Shown piece by piece: positions 32,691 to 43,559 of a stretch of DNA of 64,000 nt. The stretch comes from Macrothele yani. Its lineage: Eukaryota; Arthropoda; Arachnida; Araneae; Macrothelidae. The notes under the pieces were generated by a model. The model was given only the letters and a program-made list of their open reading frames with translations, was not told the origin of the DNA and ran no database searches. Position numbers and translations under genes: made by a program. Positions within the stretch are counted from its first letter, which is position 1; each line of letters opens with the position of its first letter. The stretch spans positions 63,015,594 through 63,079,593 of the forward strand of contig CM077024.1 of NCBI GenBank assembly GCA_039090855.1. The letters are read 5' to 3'.

Positions 32691-33123
32691 GGCACAACAG
32701 GAACGATGAGCTCAAGTTAAAGAGAAAACTCTAATATTTAAGTGACCTCAGCAGCTGGGTGGTATAGCTAAACAGTCAGACAACCCACCTAGCCCAAAAA
32801 AGGCTCTAGGGAAAACATTGTTTATACATCCAAGAAAATCTGTTTATACTTACCTGGTAATTTTGTGACTTTTCCTATAAACAAATTTACTATCTTTGAA
32901 TTAATCTATTCGTAAGTGGTGAACATGGATGGAAAGTAAATGTCACCATCTGTTCACCCTCTCTCCCAAGCAAATGGAAGGCTCATTGTGATGTGTTTTA
33001 CCAGGTTCGTCATGGAGAACCACTTAAAAACACTGCCTGACTGCAGTTTCATGCAGTTTGCATTATAGTGTTGCACAACTTAGCTTGAACATGGTTGTGC
33101 CATGTAAATGACTTGGCCTAGAC

Positions 33124-34776
33124 CAGGGATGGCAAACCTATGACACGCATGTCAAAGAGTGGCACATGAACACAATTTTGAAGGCACACCGATATGAAAA
33201 CATTAACATTAAATAAAAATTTAGTTTTTTGAAAACAATTTTTCAATAGCATGTCTGTAGTGTGTTCTTGCAAATAACTGAGCTCTGACAAGAAAATCTA
33301 GCCAAGAAGTGTTCTCCAAAGGGGTAGTAAATCAACCTCACCTTATTTAATCACCTTATGCAATAATTGCCGAAAGACAAGCATTACACGTACACAATTA
33401 TTACTTTTCTTTTATCATTCTGCTCCTATAGACTTCCACCACGAGATTGGCTGAAGCCCCCCCTCTCTCTCCTGCTTCCCCTTACCTTTGCAGGAGGGAT
33501 AGAAAACCAATCTGACAGGAAGATGCTCAAGAGACAGCATGTTGCTGTTAGAACTGAAAGTAACCCAGTCCAGAGCTTCAGTATGTCAGTGAAGGGTGAT
33601 TTATTTGCAGTTGCTGTTTTTTTCACTTGTGTATTGGATTTGTTTCTTTGCTGGTGTTTTTAAAAGTATATGGACCATATGCAAACACATGTTTTCGGTG
33701 CCGAAAAAACAGAAACTTAACAAAGATAATGGCTGAGTATTTCAAGAATGGTGGACATCAGAGTGATTGAAGAAAAAAATATAATAAATCTTTCTGTTAC
33801 CTGTGTACAGAAACAGTAGTATCCAGCAAAGTCAATGTAAAGCGTCATTTTGAGAGGAATTATAAAATGTTTGTTCCACGTTAAATGAAGAAAGAAGAGA
33901 GTACATTTCACAAAAAGTGAAACAATATGAAAAACAATCAAATTTTTCCGCATCTTCTTTCAGGCCAAGGAATAATACCACTGCGGCTAGTTTTCATCTA
34001 TCTTGCTGGTAAACCATTCTGTGATGGTGACTTTTTGAAGGCAACTTTCTTAGCCATGTCATGTCTGACACATTATTGGAAGATTTTCCCAACAAGCAAC
34101 AAATTGTGAATAGAATTGAGGAAATGCCAGCCAGTAAGAACACTGTCGAAGATAGAATACCAAGAATGAGTGAAGATGTTTCGGACCAAATTTAATCTGA
34201 TTTGGACAATGCCGATATGTGCTCAATATATCTTGATGAAAGCACTGATTCACTGATGTCACAAGCAAGGTTAGATATTTTTGTCAGATTTCCTTGTGGA
34301 AATATAACGAGGGAGGAATTAATTAAATTACTGAGTTTGCCAACTACAATCACAAGGGGGGGGGGATATAATGTGTAAAGTGAAGCAGGAATTTGTAGTA
34401 AAAATGGAGATTGACTTAAATAAAATAGTGTCTGTGACAACTGATGGTGCCCATAACCTTGAAGACAACAGGTTATGAACTGAGCATAAATGCCTTGGCT
34501 AGTAGCATTCAGCAACAAGTTTCACACTAATGTGATTATTAAGTATGATTTTTCAGTTATCATCTTACAAGTTAAACCAGGTTCAAATTGAAATTGTCTT
34601 AGTCTTAAAACTCACCTACTTACCTATTCTGTAGGTATCATTTTTATGGTTTTCGCAAAAAAAGTTTCATAATGAAATGTTAATTTAAAAAAAAAAAAAA
34701 TTGGCACACTAGACACCTGAAAGCAGTAAAGCAAACTTTAAGTGGCATACTGGCCAGAAAAAGTTTGCCATCCCTG
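33124..34776 (+). mobile_element. hAT element with TSD and decayed transposase
   Basis: The TIRs CAGGGATGGCAAACCTATGA (left) and, inverted at the right, CAGGGATGGCAAACTTTT are flanked by gcctagac (33,116-33,123) and gcctaggc (34,777-34,784), an 8-bp TSD with one mismatch. Inside, plus-strand fragments read CYLCTETVVSSKVNVKRHFE (BED-like zinc finger, about 33,790-33,850), then IYLDESTDSLMSQARLDIFVRF and LNKIVSVTTDGAHNL, hAT catalytic-core blocks. The C-terminal dimerisation domain is missing. Inserted in a PEX14 intron. Confidence 0.88.
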
Positions 34777-34924
34777 GCCTAGGCCACCTGGCTGGACACA
34801 AAACTATCTTTATTCTTACAAATATTGGAAGACTCAGTTTAAAGAGTTTGTTCCATTACGTGTAACACACTTGCACTGAAGGGCCAGTGTTAAAAAATTT
34901 AAGTATATCAATAAAGTAGCTCAC

Positions 34925-35075
34925 AGATCCAGCTGTCAAGCTTTCTTCCTCTTCTTTCGGATCAGAAGCATTTTCTTTTTCTGATGAGTCTTCATTTTTC
35001 TTTTCTGATGAGGAGCTCTGAAGCTGCCAAGATGGTATCATGGGGGAGACATTTGGTGCAGGTGGAAATCTTTGC
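34925..35075 (-). CDS. PEX14: PEX14, penultimate recognised exon
   Basis: Encodes QRFPPAPNVSPMIPSWQL followed by a Ser/Glu/Lys-rich stretch ending EEEESLTAGS. Vertebrate PEX14 has RRQFPPSPSAPKIPSWQIP at this place, directly after the coiled-coil-proximal LLLNR. The acceptor TTTACAG and donor TCT/GTGAGC fit. The entry phase (one base completing AG-G, Arg) agrees exactly with the 46,636 exon, and the exit phase is 0. It belongs to the disordered C-terminal region exposed to the cytosol. The flanking introns hold only transposons. Reading through the donor gives a short alternative C-terminus (SYFIDILKFFNT...) to a stop near 34,860. Confidence 0.85.
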
Positions 35076-35735
35076 CTGTAAAGCAGTAAATATGTTTCAG
35101 AAAGCATTATTGATTAAAATGAGTCTATTACATACAAGTAAATAAGAACAACAACCCTACATAAATGATTCACACATTCTTAGAAAACGCAAACAGCATA
35201 TAATTGATACAGCATGGCAGAACATGTCATTGTTTGATTGATTTCCTGCGCAAAGGTCTCACCAGGAGGTGGTGCACAATTCCATAAACATACAAATGGT
35301 TTATCAACACATACACAACAATACTAAGGAAGAAAAATGAACTAAAATACTGATTTTATATAACATACAAAAGCAAAGAAAAATAGCACACCAAGAATTA
35401 GTTTTAGAGCCAGGCAAGGTTCCTACTCAAAATAAAAAGAAATTCTAAAGAATAATAAAGGGCTCACATACCTATTATTGGAACAGATGCAGCACATTAC
35501 AAACTCGGTGAAACACATACTCCCACCCCGAGAGAAGCCTAACATATGTAACTATTCCTTGGTTTATTTCAAATTAATTTCTAACTCTCAATTAAATACA
35601 TACTCCCCAAAACATTCATATGTCTAAAAATATTCAATGATTAAAAATTTATAACACTTTAGAACAAACAAACTTATCAGGTTGAGAGACACCGTTCACA
35701 CAGAAACACTCCGTCAATGTTGTATCGGTGAGCGC

Positions 35736-35764
35736 TTTCATGAACACGCTGTTCATATCATCAG
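35736..35764 (-). ncRNA. hammerhead-like ribozyme core
   Basis: Minus strand: CTGATGA, T, then ATGAACA-GCG-TGTTCAT (7-bp stem II) and GAAAGCGC. Mirror of the 37,607 motif, with identical core and stem. Stems I and III were not resolved. Confidence 0.55.
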
Positions 35765-36114
35765 GCCATCAAAACTGCACGAGGACTCCCTCGCGTGTTT
35801 TCTAGCATTAGAAGTTGCATGCCTGGATCAGAAGAAGGTGTGTGGCACAATCACTACGTATCAAGGTGAATCACCTCAGTGCCGCCATCTATTAGAAGAG
35901 TTGGTAAATATAACTGTCGTAAGTATAAACTCATTTTCTTTTAATGTAGAGATAAATATAATGTTACTAACCTTTTGTTAAGCAGTGTAATTTTTATAAA
36001 AAAAATATATTTTTTTATCTTTTTCTATGCATTTTTTTCACTTTTTATAAATGACTTCCAAGCTGTATCAAGAGTAGTTGGGTCCTGTAAATTACATATT
36101 TTATCCTTTTTTTG

Positions 36115-36850
36115 TTCGATTATAACACTGAAATTCTCAATTCTTTTTCACTATTGTGAGTTGTTAACATTTTAATATTTTCAAAATCAGGATATTGTTG
36201 ATGATTAATACAATATTGAATAAGTGCAGTTCTTTCTTTTTATTCCAGTTTTTTTATATGTTGATGTAATCTTTTTATTAATCTATTTTTTGTGCTGCCT
36301 ATGTAAGAGATTTGATTTCCAGAATCATGTGAAACAATGGGAATTTCATATACACCTGCTGATTGTAAAATATTTCTATTAGAATTTTTCTTATAACTAA
36401 ATCACCAATATTTTGAACAGAATGACCAAAAATAATATCCTGTTTCTTCATTAATTTTGCAAATTTTCCACTTATTTCTTTAATAAAAGGAAAAGAACCT
36501 GATTTTTTTTTGTGTGTGTGTGTGTGTGTTTTGTTTGATGTTTTTTAATTATTTTTATATTCAGAAATCAACTTTTTAACTGTCTTTGTACCATATCCGT
36601 ATTGTTTAGTTGTATTAATAATCCATTTAATTTCTTCTCTATATTTTCCGTTTCAGGAATGTGTAAAAGCATGTTTTATCCAATTTCCAATGCTATTTAT
36701 TTTGTGAGTTTTGGGGTGTTCAGATTGACTTGGAATCATAATAGGTACAAAGGTTGGTTTTTGAAAAACTTTATATTCAGTATTTAACTCTTTTTTAATT
36801 AGTTCAATATCTAAAAATGAAATCCTTCCATTCTGTTCAAATTCCACCAT
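36115..36850 (-). pseudogene. PLE reverse transcriptase C-terminus and GIY-YIG endonuclease, relic
   Basis: The end of the PLE RT (EFEQNGRISFLDIELIKK, then IMIPSQSEHPKTHKINS, the thumb-region block) is followed, over several frames, by a CCHH-linker-like stretch and the GIY-YIG domain: GVYEIPIVSHD...ISYIGSTKNRL then QHIKK, and finally ALIQYCINHQQYPDFENIK. Penelope elements pair an RT with this single-strand-cutting endonuclease. The RT palm (YVDD) is absent. A (TG)n run interrupts it near 36,510-36,530. It is a family distinct from the 54.5-57.1 kb PLE, with similar block order. Confidence 0.8.
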
Positions 36851-36888
36851 TAACTGGATTTAAGGACAATAAGCTGTGTATTTAGTCT

Positions 36889-37045
36889 TAAATGTTTCTA
36901 ATTCTTCATGGTTTAACTATTTAAATCTTTCTAATTCTTCATGGTTTAACTATTTAAATGTTTCTAATTCTTCATGGTTTAACTATTTAAATGTTTCAAA
37001 TTCTTCATGGTTTAACAATTTTTCTAATTCTTCATGGTTTTAGAA
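36889..37045. repeat. 31-bp minisatellite at the centre of the PLE dimer
   Basis: About five copies of a unit containing ctaattcttcatggttta with aactatttaaatgttt linkers. The unit derives from the adjacent PLE sequence. Confidence 0.9.
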
Positions 37046-37049
37046 ACAT

Positions 37050-37261
37050 TTAAGACTAAATACACAGCTTATTGTCCTGAAATCCAGTTAATGTTGGAAT
37101 TTGAACAGAATGGCAGGATTTCATTTTTAAATAAAAAAGGAAGAACTGCACTTATTCAATATTGTATTAATCATCAACAATATCCTGATTTTGAAAATAT
37201 TAAAATGTTAATTACTCACACTAGTGAAAAAGAATTGAGGATTTCAGAGTGTTATAATTAA
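37050..37261 (+). pseudogene. PLE fragment, internally deleted copy
   Basis: Right-arm copy: FKTKYTAYCPEIQLMLEFEQ and NGRISFL (RT end) run directly into KKGRTALIQYCINHQQYP (GIY-YIG domain end), so about 0.6 kb of coding is deleted relative to the left copy. ELRISECYN ends it. Confidence 0.78.
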
Positions 37262-37606
37262 ACAAAAAAAAGGATAAAATATGTTATTTACCCAACTACT
37301 CTTGATATGTTTGGAAGTCACTTTTAAAAAGTGAAAAAATGCATAGAAAAAGGCAAAAAATAAAATATTTTTTATAAAAATTACACTGCTTAACAAAAGG
37401 TTAGTAACATTATATTTATCTCTACATTAAAAGAAAATGAGTTTATACTTACAGCAGTTATATTTACCAACTCTTCCAACAGATGGCGGCACTGAGGTGA
37501 TTCACCTTGATACGTAGTGATTGTGCCACACACTTTCTTCTGATCCAGGCATGCAACTTCTAAGGCTAGAAAACACGCGAGGGAGTCCTCGTGCAGTTTT
37601 GATGGC

Positions 37607-37635
37607 CTGATGATATGAACAGCGTGTTCATGAAA
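37607..37635 (+). ncRNA. hammerhead-like ribozyme core
   Basis: CTGATGA (37,607-37,613), an extra T, ATGAACA (615-621), loop GCG, TGTTCAT (625-631), GAAA (632-635), then GCGC. A perfect 7-bp stem II between the two conserved hammerhead boxes, about 345 bp downstream of the PLE coding end, where PLE terminal repeats are known to carry hammerheads. The extra T is again present. Confidence 0.58.
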
Positions 37636-37934
37636 GCGCTTGCCGGTACAACATTGACGGAGTGTTTCTGTGTGAACGGTGTCTCTCAACCTGATGAGTT
37701 TGTTTGTTTAAAGTGTTATAAATTTTTAATCATTTGATATTTTTAGGCGTATGAATGTTTTGGGGGTAGGTATTTAATTGAGAGTTAGAAATTAATTTTA
37801 ACCAAAAGTTTTAGTTTGTAAATATTTTAACTAACAAAGGAATAGTTACATATGTTAGGCTTCTCTCGGGGTGGGAGGACATGTTTCACCGAGTTTGTAA
37901 TGTGCTGCATATGTTCCAATAATAGGTATGTGAT

Positions 37935-38640
37935 ACCTTTATTATTCATTAGTTTACTTAGAAGTACGTTTTAACCATGAAACTATCCTTTGGGATAAGT
38001 TTCATGATATGTATGTCTTAAAAAGAAATTCTTTGACTTTTCCAGGTGGCTCTGAAGGTTTTTCACAGCAGCAACACAAAATCATGTTGCGACAAATTGC
38101 TACATTTCCTTCCATTCCTGCACTTTCTCACCAAAAGCACACATTTGTAACTTTTTAAATAACTTATCTTTACACAATTGCCTGCTTTTTATTAATTGTA
38201 ACTAAATGCATGAGGCACATAATTTTTGGTGCCCAAATTCCATGATCTTTTGTGAACCTGAGTGGCATATGCACTGTTTGACAAAAAAAAGGGGGGGGAG
38301 AAGCAACCTGACATGAAGAGTTTTGATCCTAATGAAACTGCTCATGCACTTATGTAAGTCAGAGACAAAAATGCAAATGATTAAAAATTAAGGACCAATG
38401 ACTAAATAGTGGCCCACCACAGTGCATGGGAAGCACCCATCAAGGAGGGTACATCAAGAGCAAAGCATGCACACAGGGACAATTGTGACAGCGGATTGCC
38501 GGTGCATTAACGTCCACAGACTGTGAGGATACCTCAACATCAGATCTGTGCACAATACAAGCAGTTGAGCATGCTTGAGAGGAAGCATAATTGGGCTGAG
38601 GGTGGTTAGTTAGTAATGTTGCTGTATCACCAGGCATTTG
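37935..38640. other. no gene recognised
   Basis: PEX14 intron sequence without conserved coding. The 5' end of the following Tc1 relic could not be placed. Confidence 0.45.
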
Positions 38641-38839
38641 AGCATATAATGCAGCAATCGGACGATATTGGCACTAATGGGTTGAGGAGGGCACAACCCA
38701 GCGATATGCTGGCAGTGGATGGCCAAGGGCAACAACAGAATGCGTGGATCGAGCGATTGTGAGAGCCGCACAAACAGAACCAAAGTCGTCACTGTAAACC
38801 AACCATGACGATGTTGAATCTTTAACAAGTACTAAAGTG

Positions 38840-39540
38840 GCCATCTGGACTGCTGCCAGACGACTTGCAGCACAGGGAGTACATTCAAGGAGGCCACTCC
38901 GCCACTTACCACTGAGCAGCAAGCATTGCCAGCACCGTTTGCAGTAGTATCAAGACTGATCAACATGGGATATTGTCCAGTGGTATCGTGTTGTCTTCAG
39001 CGATAAGTCATGGTTTGCACTTGGTGCCAATGACCAGCGCATGCATGTCTGGAGACGAGCTGGCCAGAGTGCGGATCCTGCCTTTACCAAGGAACGGTAC
39101 ACAGCTCACACATTGGGAGTGACTTCCTGAGCAGCCATTTCCTATGATAGCCAGACACTCCTGGTAGTCCTCTGTACCACCCTTATGGCTCAATGATACA
39201 TCAACAACATTCTATGACCTGTTGTGTTGCCATTCCTATAGCAACATCAACAAGTAATTTTTCAACAGGATAATGCCAGGCCACACGACACTAATCTCAC
39301 AGGCCTAACTTCATAATGTCGACACCCTGTCATGGCCAGACTGGTCGCCCGACCTCTCACCAATTGAACATGTTTGGGACATGATGGGATGCCACCTACA
39401 CCCATCCTGGAATGTTGGCAAACTGGCCTGAAATTTGGACACCATCTGGCATGCTATATCTCAGGATAGTATTCGTATCTGTCTATGCCACGCTGGATAA
39501 CTGCTTGTATCCAACCCAGAGGTGGGGCTACAACATACTG
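38840..39540 (+). pseudogene. Tc1-like transposase (family T1), decayed copy
   Basis: Plus strand: RRPLRHLPLSSKHCQHR, VVFSDKSWFALGANDQRMHVW (first Asp kept), AISYDSQTLLVVLCTTLMAQ, VIFQQDNARPHD (second Asp), LTN*TCLGHD in place of LSPIEHVWD (Glu block in another frame), and MPRWITACIQPRGGATTY. Many stops. It is the same family as the 19.6-20.2 kb copy but retains the QQDNARP box that copy lost. The stop after the terminal Tyr is mutated to Trp. A SINE lies in its 3' flank. Confidence 0.83.
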
Positions 39541-39609
39541 GCTTGTTCCACTTGTACAGCTGTTTTATCCAAATAAATGGCCCAACTGCTCTGGAATTAT
39601 AATAGTTTC

Positions 39610-39845
39610 TTTCTTTTTTTTTTTTTTTTTTTTTTTGATTGGAAGTTTAACGACCACCGTGAGCAACTCAATGGGCTATAAGCAGTCGCCCGTCCCTAAT
39701 TTAGGGTCACTGGTTCCAGGGAAGGGAGAGAGCCAGTGCCGTAAGACAAACACAACATCCATGCCTGACCGGGATTCGAACCCGGACCCCTTACGGACGA
39801 ATGATCAGAGGCCAGCGCATTAGACCACTGCGCCACCGGGGCAGC
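39610..39845 (-). repeat. tRNA-derived SINE with perfect TSD
   Basis: An almost consensus copy with poly-T (minus-strand poly-A) and an intact head (gcgcagtggtctaatgcg on the minus strand, gggttcgaatcccgg). The direct repeats TATAATAGTTTC at 39,598-39,609 and 39,846-39,857 are identical. It inserted into the 3' flank of the Tc1 relic. Confidence 0.94.
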
Positions 39846-40297
39846 TATAATAGTTTCCTTTCCTATACATGTACATACCAATTTTCATCTTAATTGGATG
39901 ATTCCTTCTGGGAGCTACGTTTTTTTTGCTTTTTTTGTTTTTTTTAAGAGTGCACATTACCACAGAAATGGTTCATATGTAAGACATAAATCTGTTAGTT
40001 GATTAATTTCAGTTTGGTCTCTTTTTTTTTTTTTTTTTTTTCTATAACACAATGCAGCGAAGCTTAATGACTACTTAATGGACTGCTGTTCAGAAAAGCA
40101 TGTTGCTAGAGAATCAACCCAAACAGGGTTTTGATCCATTGTTTGGTTGATTTTCTTGTGATGTGTTTCTCCAAGCAGGAGTAAATCAGTATTTGTGTCA
40201 AACTGTTCTGCATTACAAGACATGAAGCAAACTGTCTGCAGTAACTAAACAAAAAATTTAATAACAGGCAATTTAAAAAATTCAGTTTTGAAATATA

Positions 40298-40773
40298 CAC
40301 TATATTATCAAAAGTATTTGGACACTACCAAATATTTGCATAAGTGCAAAGAACGGTTGCACAGAAAGGTGCACTGTGAGTGGGAGGTACATATATAAAG
40401 CTGAGATGTTCTGTCATGCTATCAACAACTTTGAAACGGATATGCTGCATGGATATGAACTTTCCAAGTTCCAGCATGGCCTGGTCATAGGATGTCATTT
40501 GAGCAACGTTTCCATATGAAGCATTGCAGTAAACTAAACATACCAAAATCACCTGTAAGTGATGTTGTCAAGAGATGGAAGCAGCACAGTAGAACTACAG
40601 CAAAAAAATGTTCAGGACAACCACAAAAACTGACGGAACATAACAAAAGAGTCATGGTAAGAAATGTTAAGAAATCCCATTCTTCCTCTGCTGTTTCCAT
40701 TGTTGCTAAAGTAAGAAATGCTTGTAATGGCTCGGTTAGTATGAAACAAATAATGAAATGGGATAAACTATAA
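40298..40773 (+). pseudogene. Tc1-like element, 5' end only
   Basis: The TIR-like CACTATATTATCAAAAGTAT begins after TA at 40,296-40,297. The ATG at 40,442 starts MLHGYELSKFQHGLVIGCHL, a Tc1 HTH. After a frameshift IPKSPVSDVVKRWKQHSRTT, QPQKLTEHNKRVMVRNVKK (second HTH and GRPR-like linker, here GQPQ) follow. Sequence homology stops at about 40,775 before any catalytic residue. Confidence 0.82.
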
Positions 40774-40789
40774 CATATGCCAATTTTCC

Positions 40790-42600
40790 AAAATTATTTT
40801 GCTGTGGATTTAATTATTTCCACAGCAAAAGTTATGTTCTGAAAGGTAACAACTGAAAAACAAAACTCCATGCTACATTTAATTACTATTCCAATGATAC
40901 ATTCAATATCACTTGAACCACCAAAGGCAATTTTTCCACACAGCCAAGTTTTGTATCACCGTTCCTACATGAATCTTCAGGTCAGCAAACAGAAATGCCA
41001 ATTAGCATACAAAATCCTGACCAGCTGAGAAATTTTAACCAGCATGGTAATATGAATATAGTACATTAAATTTAGTAAGTCTGTGTCATCAGCTAAAATC
41101 ATTGACAATTTGAATATTGTAGATTTTTCAAGGAAAGCACAAAAGTGTTTTTGATTACTACTTGTGGAAGACAAAAAAGAATTAGCAAAATTAATATACC
41201 ACACTTTTTTCTGATTGCTCTGATCTAGTAAAAATCATTAGCTGACATAGGGTGGAAATTTACACTCTGTTGATAAAAATCTTTCCACAAAAACAGGTTG
41301 CTCAAAATGTCTAGTATTATTATACATAATATCAGCTCAGTCGAGTAAGACCCAAATCACATGCAGATTACAACCAGTGCTTTTGACATATTAATTGTTC
41401 TAGTAAAAACAGGCACATGTGCATACCAATAGAATTAATAGAATCTGATAAAACAAATTAATGCTTATTATGCACACATTAAATACTTATGTACAGAAAA
41501 TTCTGACTACAGTATGATCTTTCAAGCTTTGAGCCATCCTTCATTGCATTGATGATGACTGAATACAAGAATTCACAAGGTACTGTATATTACAACATAT
41601 AGCCAAAAGATTGAAATACTACTTGACACATGCTTAACAAATTCCAAAAGTAAATGGAAAAGCACCAAAAGAGAGGGAGAAAGATGAAAAATTAAACTGG
41701 CATTGGTTCCTACAACTGGTAGCAAACATTTTGTTAACAGATCAAAAACTACATGATGATGACACAAATTAAAGGACAAAAATTTATTTCAAGTCACTTC
41801 ACACACACACAGTTTTCAGATTATTTGACAGAGGCTAACTTTACAAAAGCAATCCAATACAACTGATAAACATAGGAAAATCATAAGGTAGTTTTATCTA
41901 GCTGTTTAGCATTTCTTTGAGTGACTATAATCCACACTGTCCAGCACATTAAAAAAGAATTCAACTACATTACTCAAATAAAATTAAACTAGAACTTTAC
42001 CAATTTAATTATTAGTTGATCATATGAACCTCAAAATCAATCCAGAAAGCAACAAAAACAATCCTCCACGTATAAAAAACAAAGTTATGCCAAACCAGAA
42101 GCCAGTAGTGATACAAACAGATAGCTTATGTCTTTAGCTATACCTCTGAAATGTATTAGTTTGTTGATGTCAGATTTCATTCTTCGAGATAGTTGCATTC
42201 TTTATCAAAAGATAGTGAGTGCAATCCATATTTCTTCTTGAGTTTACTGAACAATTTCCACTCATTACTAGAATTAATATGCACAACTCATTCAGCCTAT
42301 GACCATTATTATGGGGTAAATACCCTAGGATATTTTTAAATGTGTCACCTTTTGAATATGTACATATCTAAGAAAGGAGATTACTTTTAATCTATAATGT
42401 AAATTTAGGTCTCGCATAGATAAATACATAAGCACTGAACAATTTTACTTTCAACCTATAATGTAAACTTGTGTATCATGCACAGAGGTGCTTATCAGTA
42501 ATCACTATACGAAGACTCATCGTTAACGTACGGAAAGGGTATTTCATGAGAAATTAGCGCATGAAATGTGTAATAACCTTATAAGTTTTCACTATCCAGA
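40790..42600. other. no gene recognised
   Basis: 1.8 kb of AT-rich PEX14 intron sequence. Several 60-70 residue ORFs show no familiar motif and no TIR or SINE words are present. Confidence 0.5.
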
Positions 42601-42638
42601 CAAAAAATTATGAAATTAAATTAGCAATATTACACTTA

Positions 42639-42879
42639 CCTCATGCCATTGCTGACATAAAGACTCACTTGTTGCTCGTTTTGCAGTGGTATATTCCTTT
42701 TCAGAAAACTTCTTTTTATACAACTGATCACCTGAGGAAAATACTTTACTTACTTTTCTGTACAAGAAGGGCTCATTGTTGGGCAAAAGTCTGTGTGGTT
42801 TTTCCTCACTATACTGAACATTCTCTCTGTAGAGGAATTGCTGTGATGGTTGGCACCTCTGCATGCATATAATGCACAT
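42639..42879 (-). other. unidentified ORF ending at a consensus splice donor
   Basis: A minus-strand reading frame of about 80 codons containing CIICMQRC, ENVQYSEEKPHRLLPNNE and LCQQWHE ends exactly at GAG/GTAAGT (42,638 and below). A possible acceptor (CATAAG) lies at its upstream edge. The phase does not fit insertion between the PEX14 exons on either side, because the required frame meets a stop. I do not recognise the protein. It may be an exon captured from a transposon or chance. Confidence 0.25.
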
Positions 42880-42959
42880 GCACTGGACAACCTTATGTCA
42901 AGAGTTGTGCTGATTTTTGAATTAAGGCCAAATGACTATAATCAGTCTGTGCAGGATGC

Positions 42960-43550
42960 ATACTGACTCTATTTAAGTTTCCCAGGAGTCCAAAACCTAT
43001 TTTTGGAGAGCAGATGCCAACAGAGCTTTTGAAATTTAAATTTCTCTGAAATTCATGGATTCTCAATTCTTAGTCACTACTTGTTACATCAACAGATAAA
43101 AAGAGCAAGCCTTTTTCCCTTCTGTTTACAAAAAAAAAAAAAGAGTTTAAAATTGAAACTTTTAACTCTCCATAGCCATCTTTCATTACCCAGAAAGTTG
43201 TTTTCTCTGCACAGTGAGCACTTAATAGAATTTTGTTATAAACGAAAGAAAACATGCTTGTCTACAAGTTTTAAGTGAAATTAAATACCAAAAATCAGTA
43301 CTGAATCATGCACTCTGCTGTGAAAACAATTTTACAGGTCATGGAAATGGCTCAGATTCTATCATGGGCAGATTAAGCATGAATTTTGAAATTTAATTTC
43401 TCTTTAAGAAGAGGAAGGGAAGGAAAACTGCTTTACTGATAGTTTTGAAGAAGATACTGTTTGAAACAGGAAAACATGCATTTCTTCAGAAAAAATTCCT
43501 AAATATGAATTCACTTTTTTTCACTATTATTAAAGATATTAAAAACTAGG
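42960..43550. repeat. diverged dispersed repeat, copy 2
   Basis: Partner of 23,840-24,450 with the same order of short shared words and the same orientation. No coding content. Confidence 0.45.
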
Positions 43551-43559
43551 AAAACGTTC

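Larger units (their letters stand above)
35468..37932. repeat. inverted dimer of a Penelope-like element (head-to-head)
   Basis: Left arm 35,468-36,250 and right arm 37,140-37,932 are inverted copies. Outermost words are acatacctattattggaac and its reverse. Each arm contains an outward-facing PLE fragment, a ~350-bp 3' region and a hammerhead-like core. The centre (36,250-37,140) holds more PLE coding on the left side and a 31-bp minisatellite. The right copy lacks the block between the RT end and the GIY-YIG end. The structure lies in the large PEX14 intron. Confidence 0.85.

Noticed and set aside
36889..37045. Regularly spaced repeats resembling a CRISPR array
   Set aside because: Units are contiguous minisatellite copies with short degenerate linkers, in a eukaryotic intron, derived from adjacent PLE sequence.
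35682..37689. Two almost identical 99-codon ORFs (35,682-35,981 plus; 37,390-37,689 minus)
   Set aside because: They are mirror images within the PLE dimer arms and run antisense to the PLE coding direction. Their similarity follows from the duplication, and no domain is visible.
37676..37696. Second CTGATGAG word near 37,688 as another hammerhead
   Set aside because: No stem II plus GAAA follows it.
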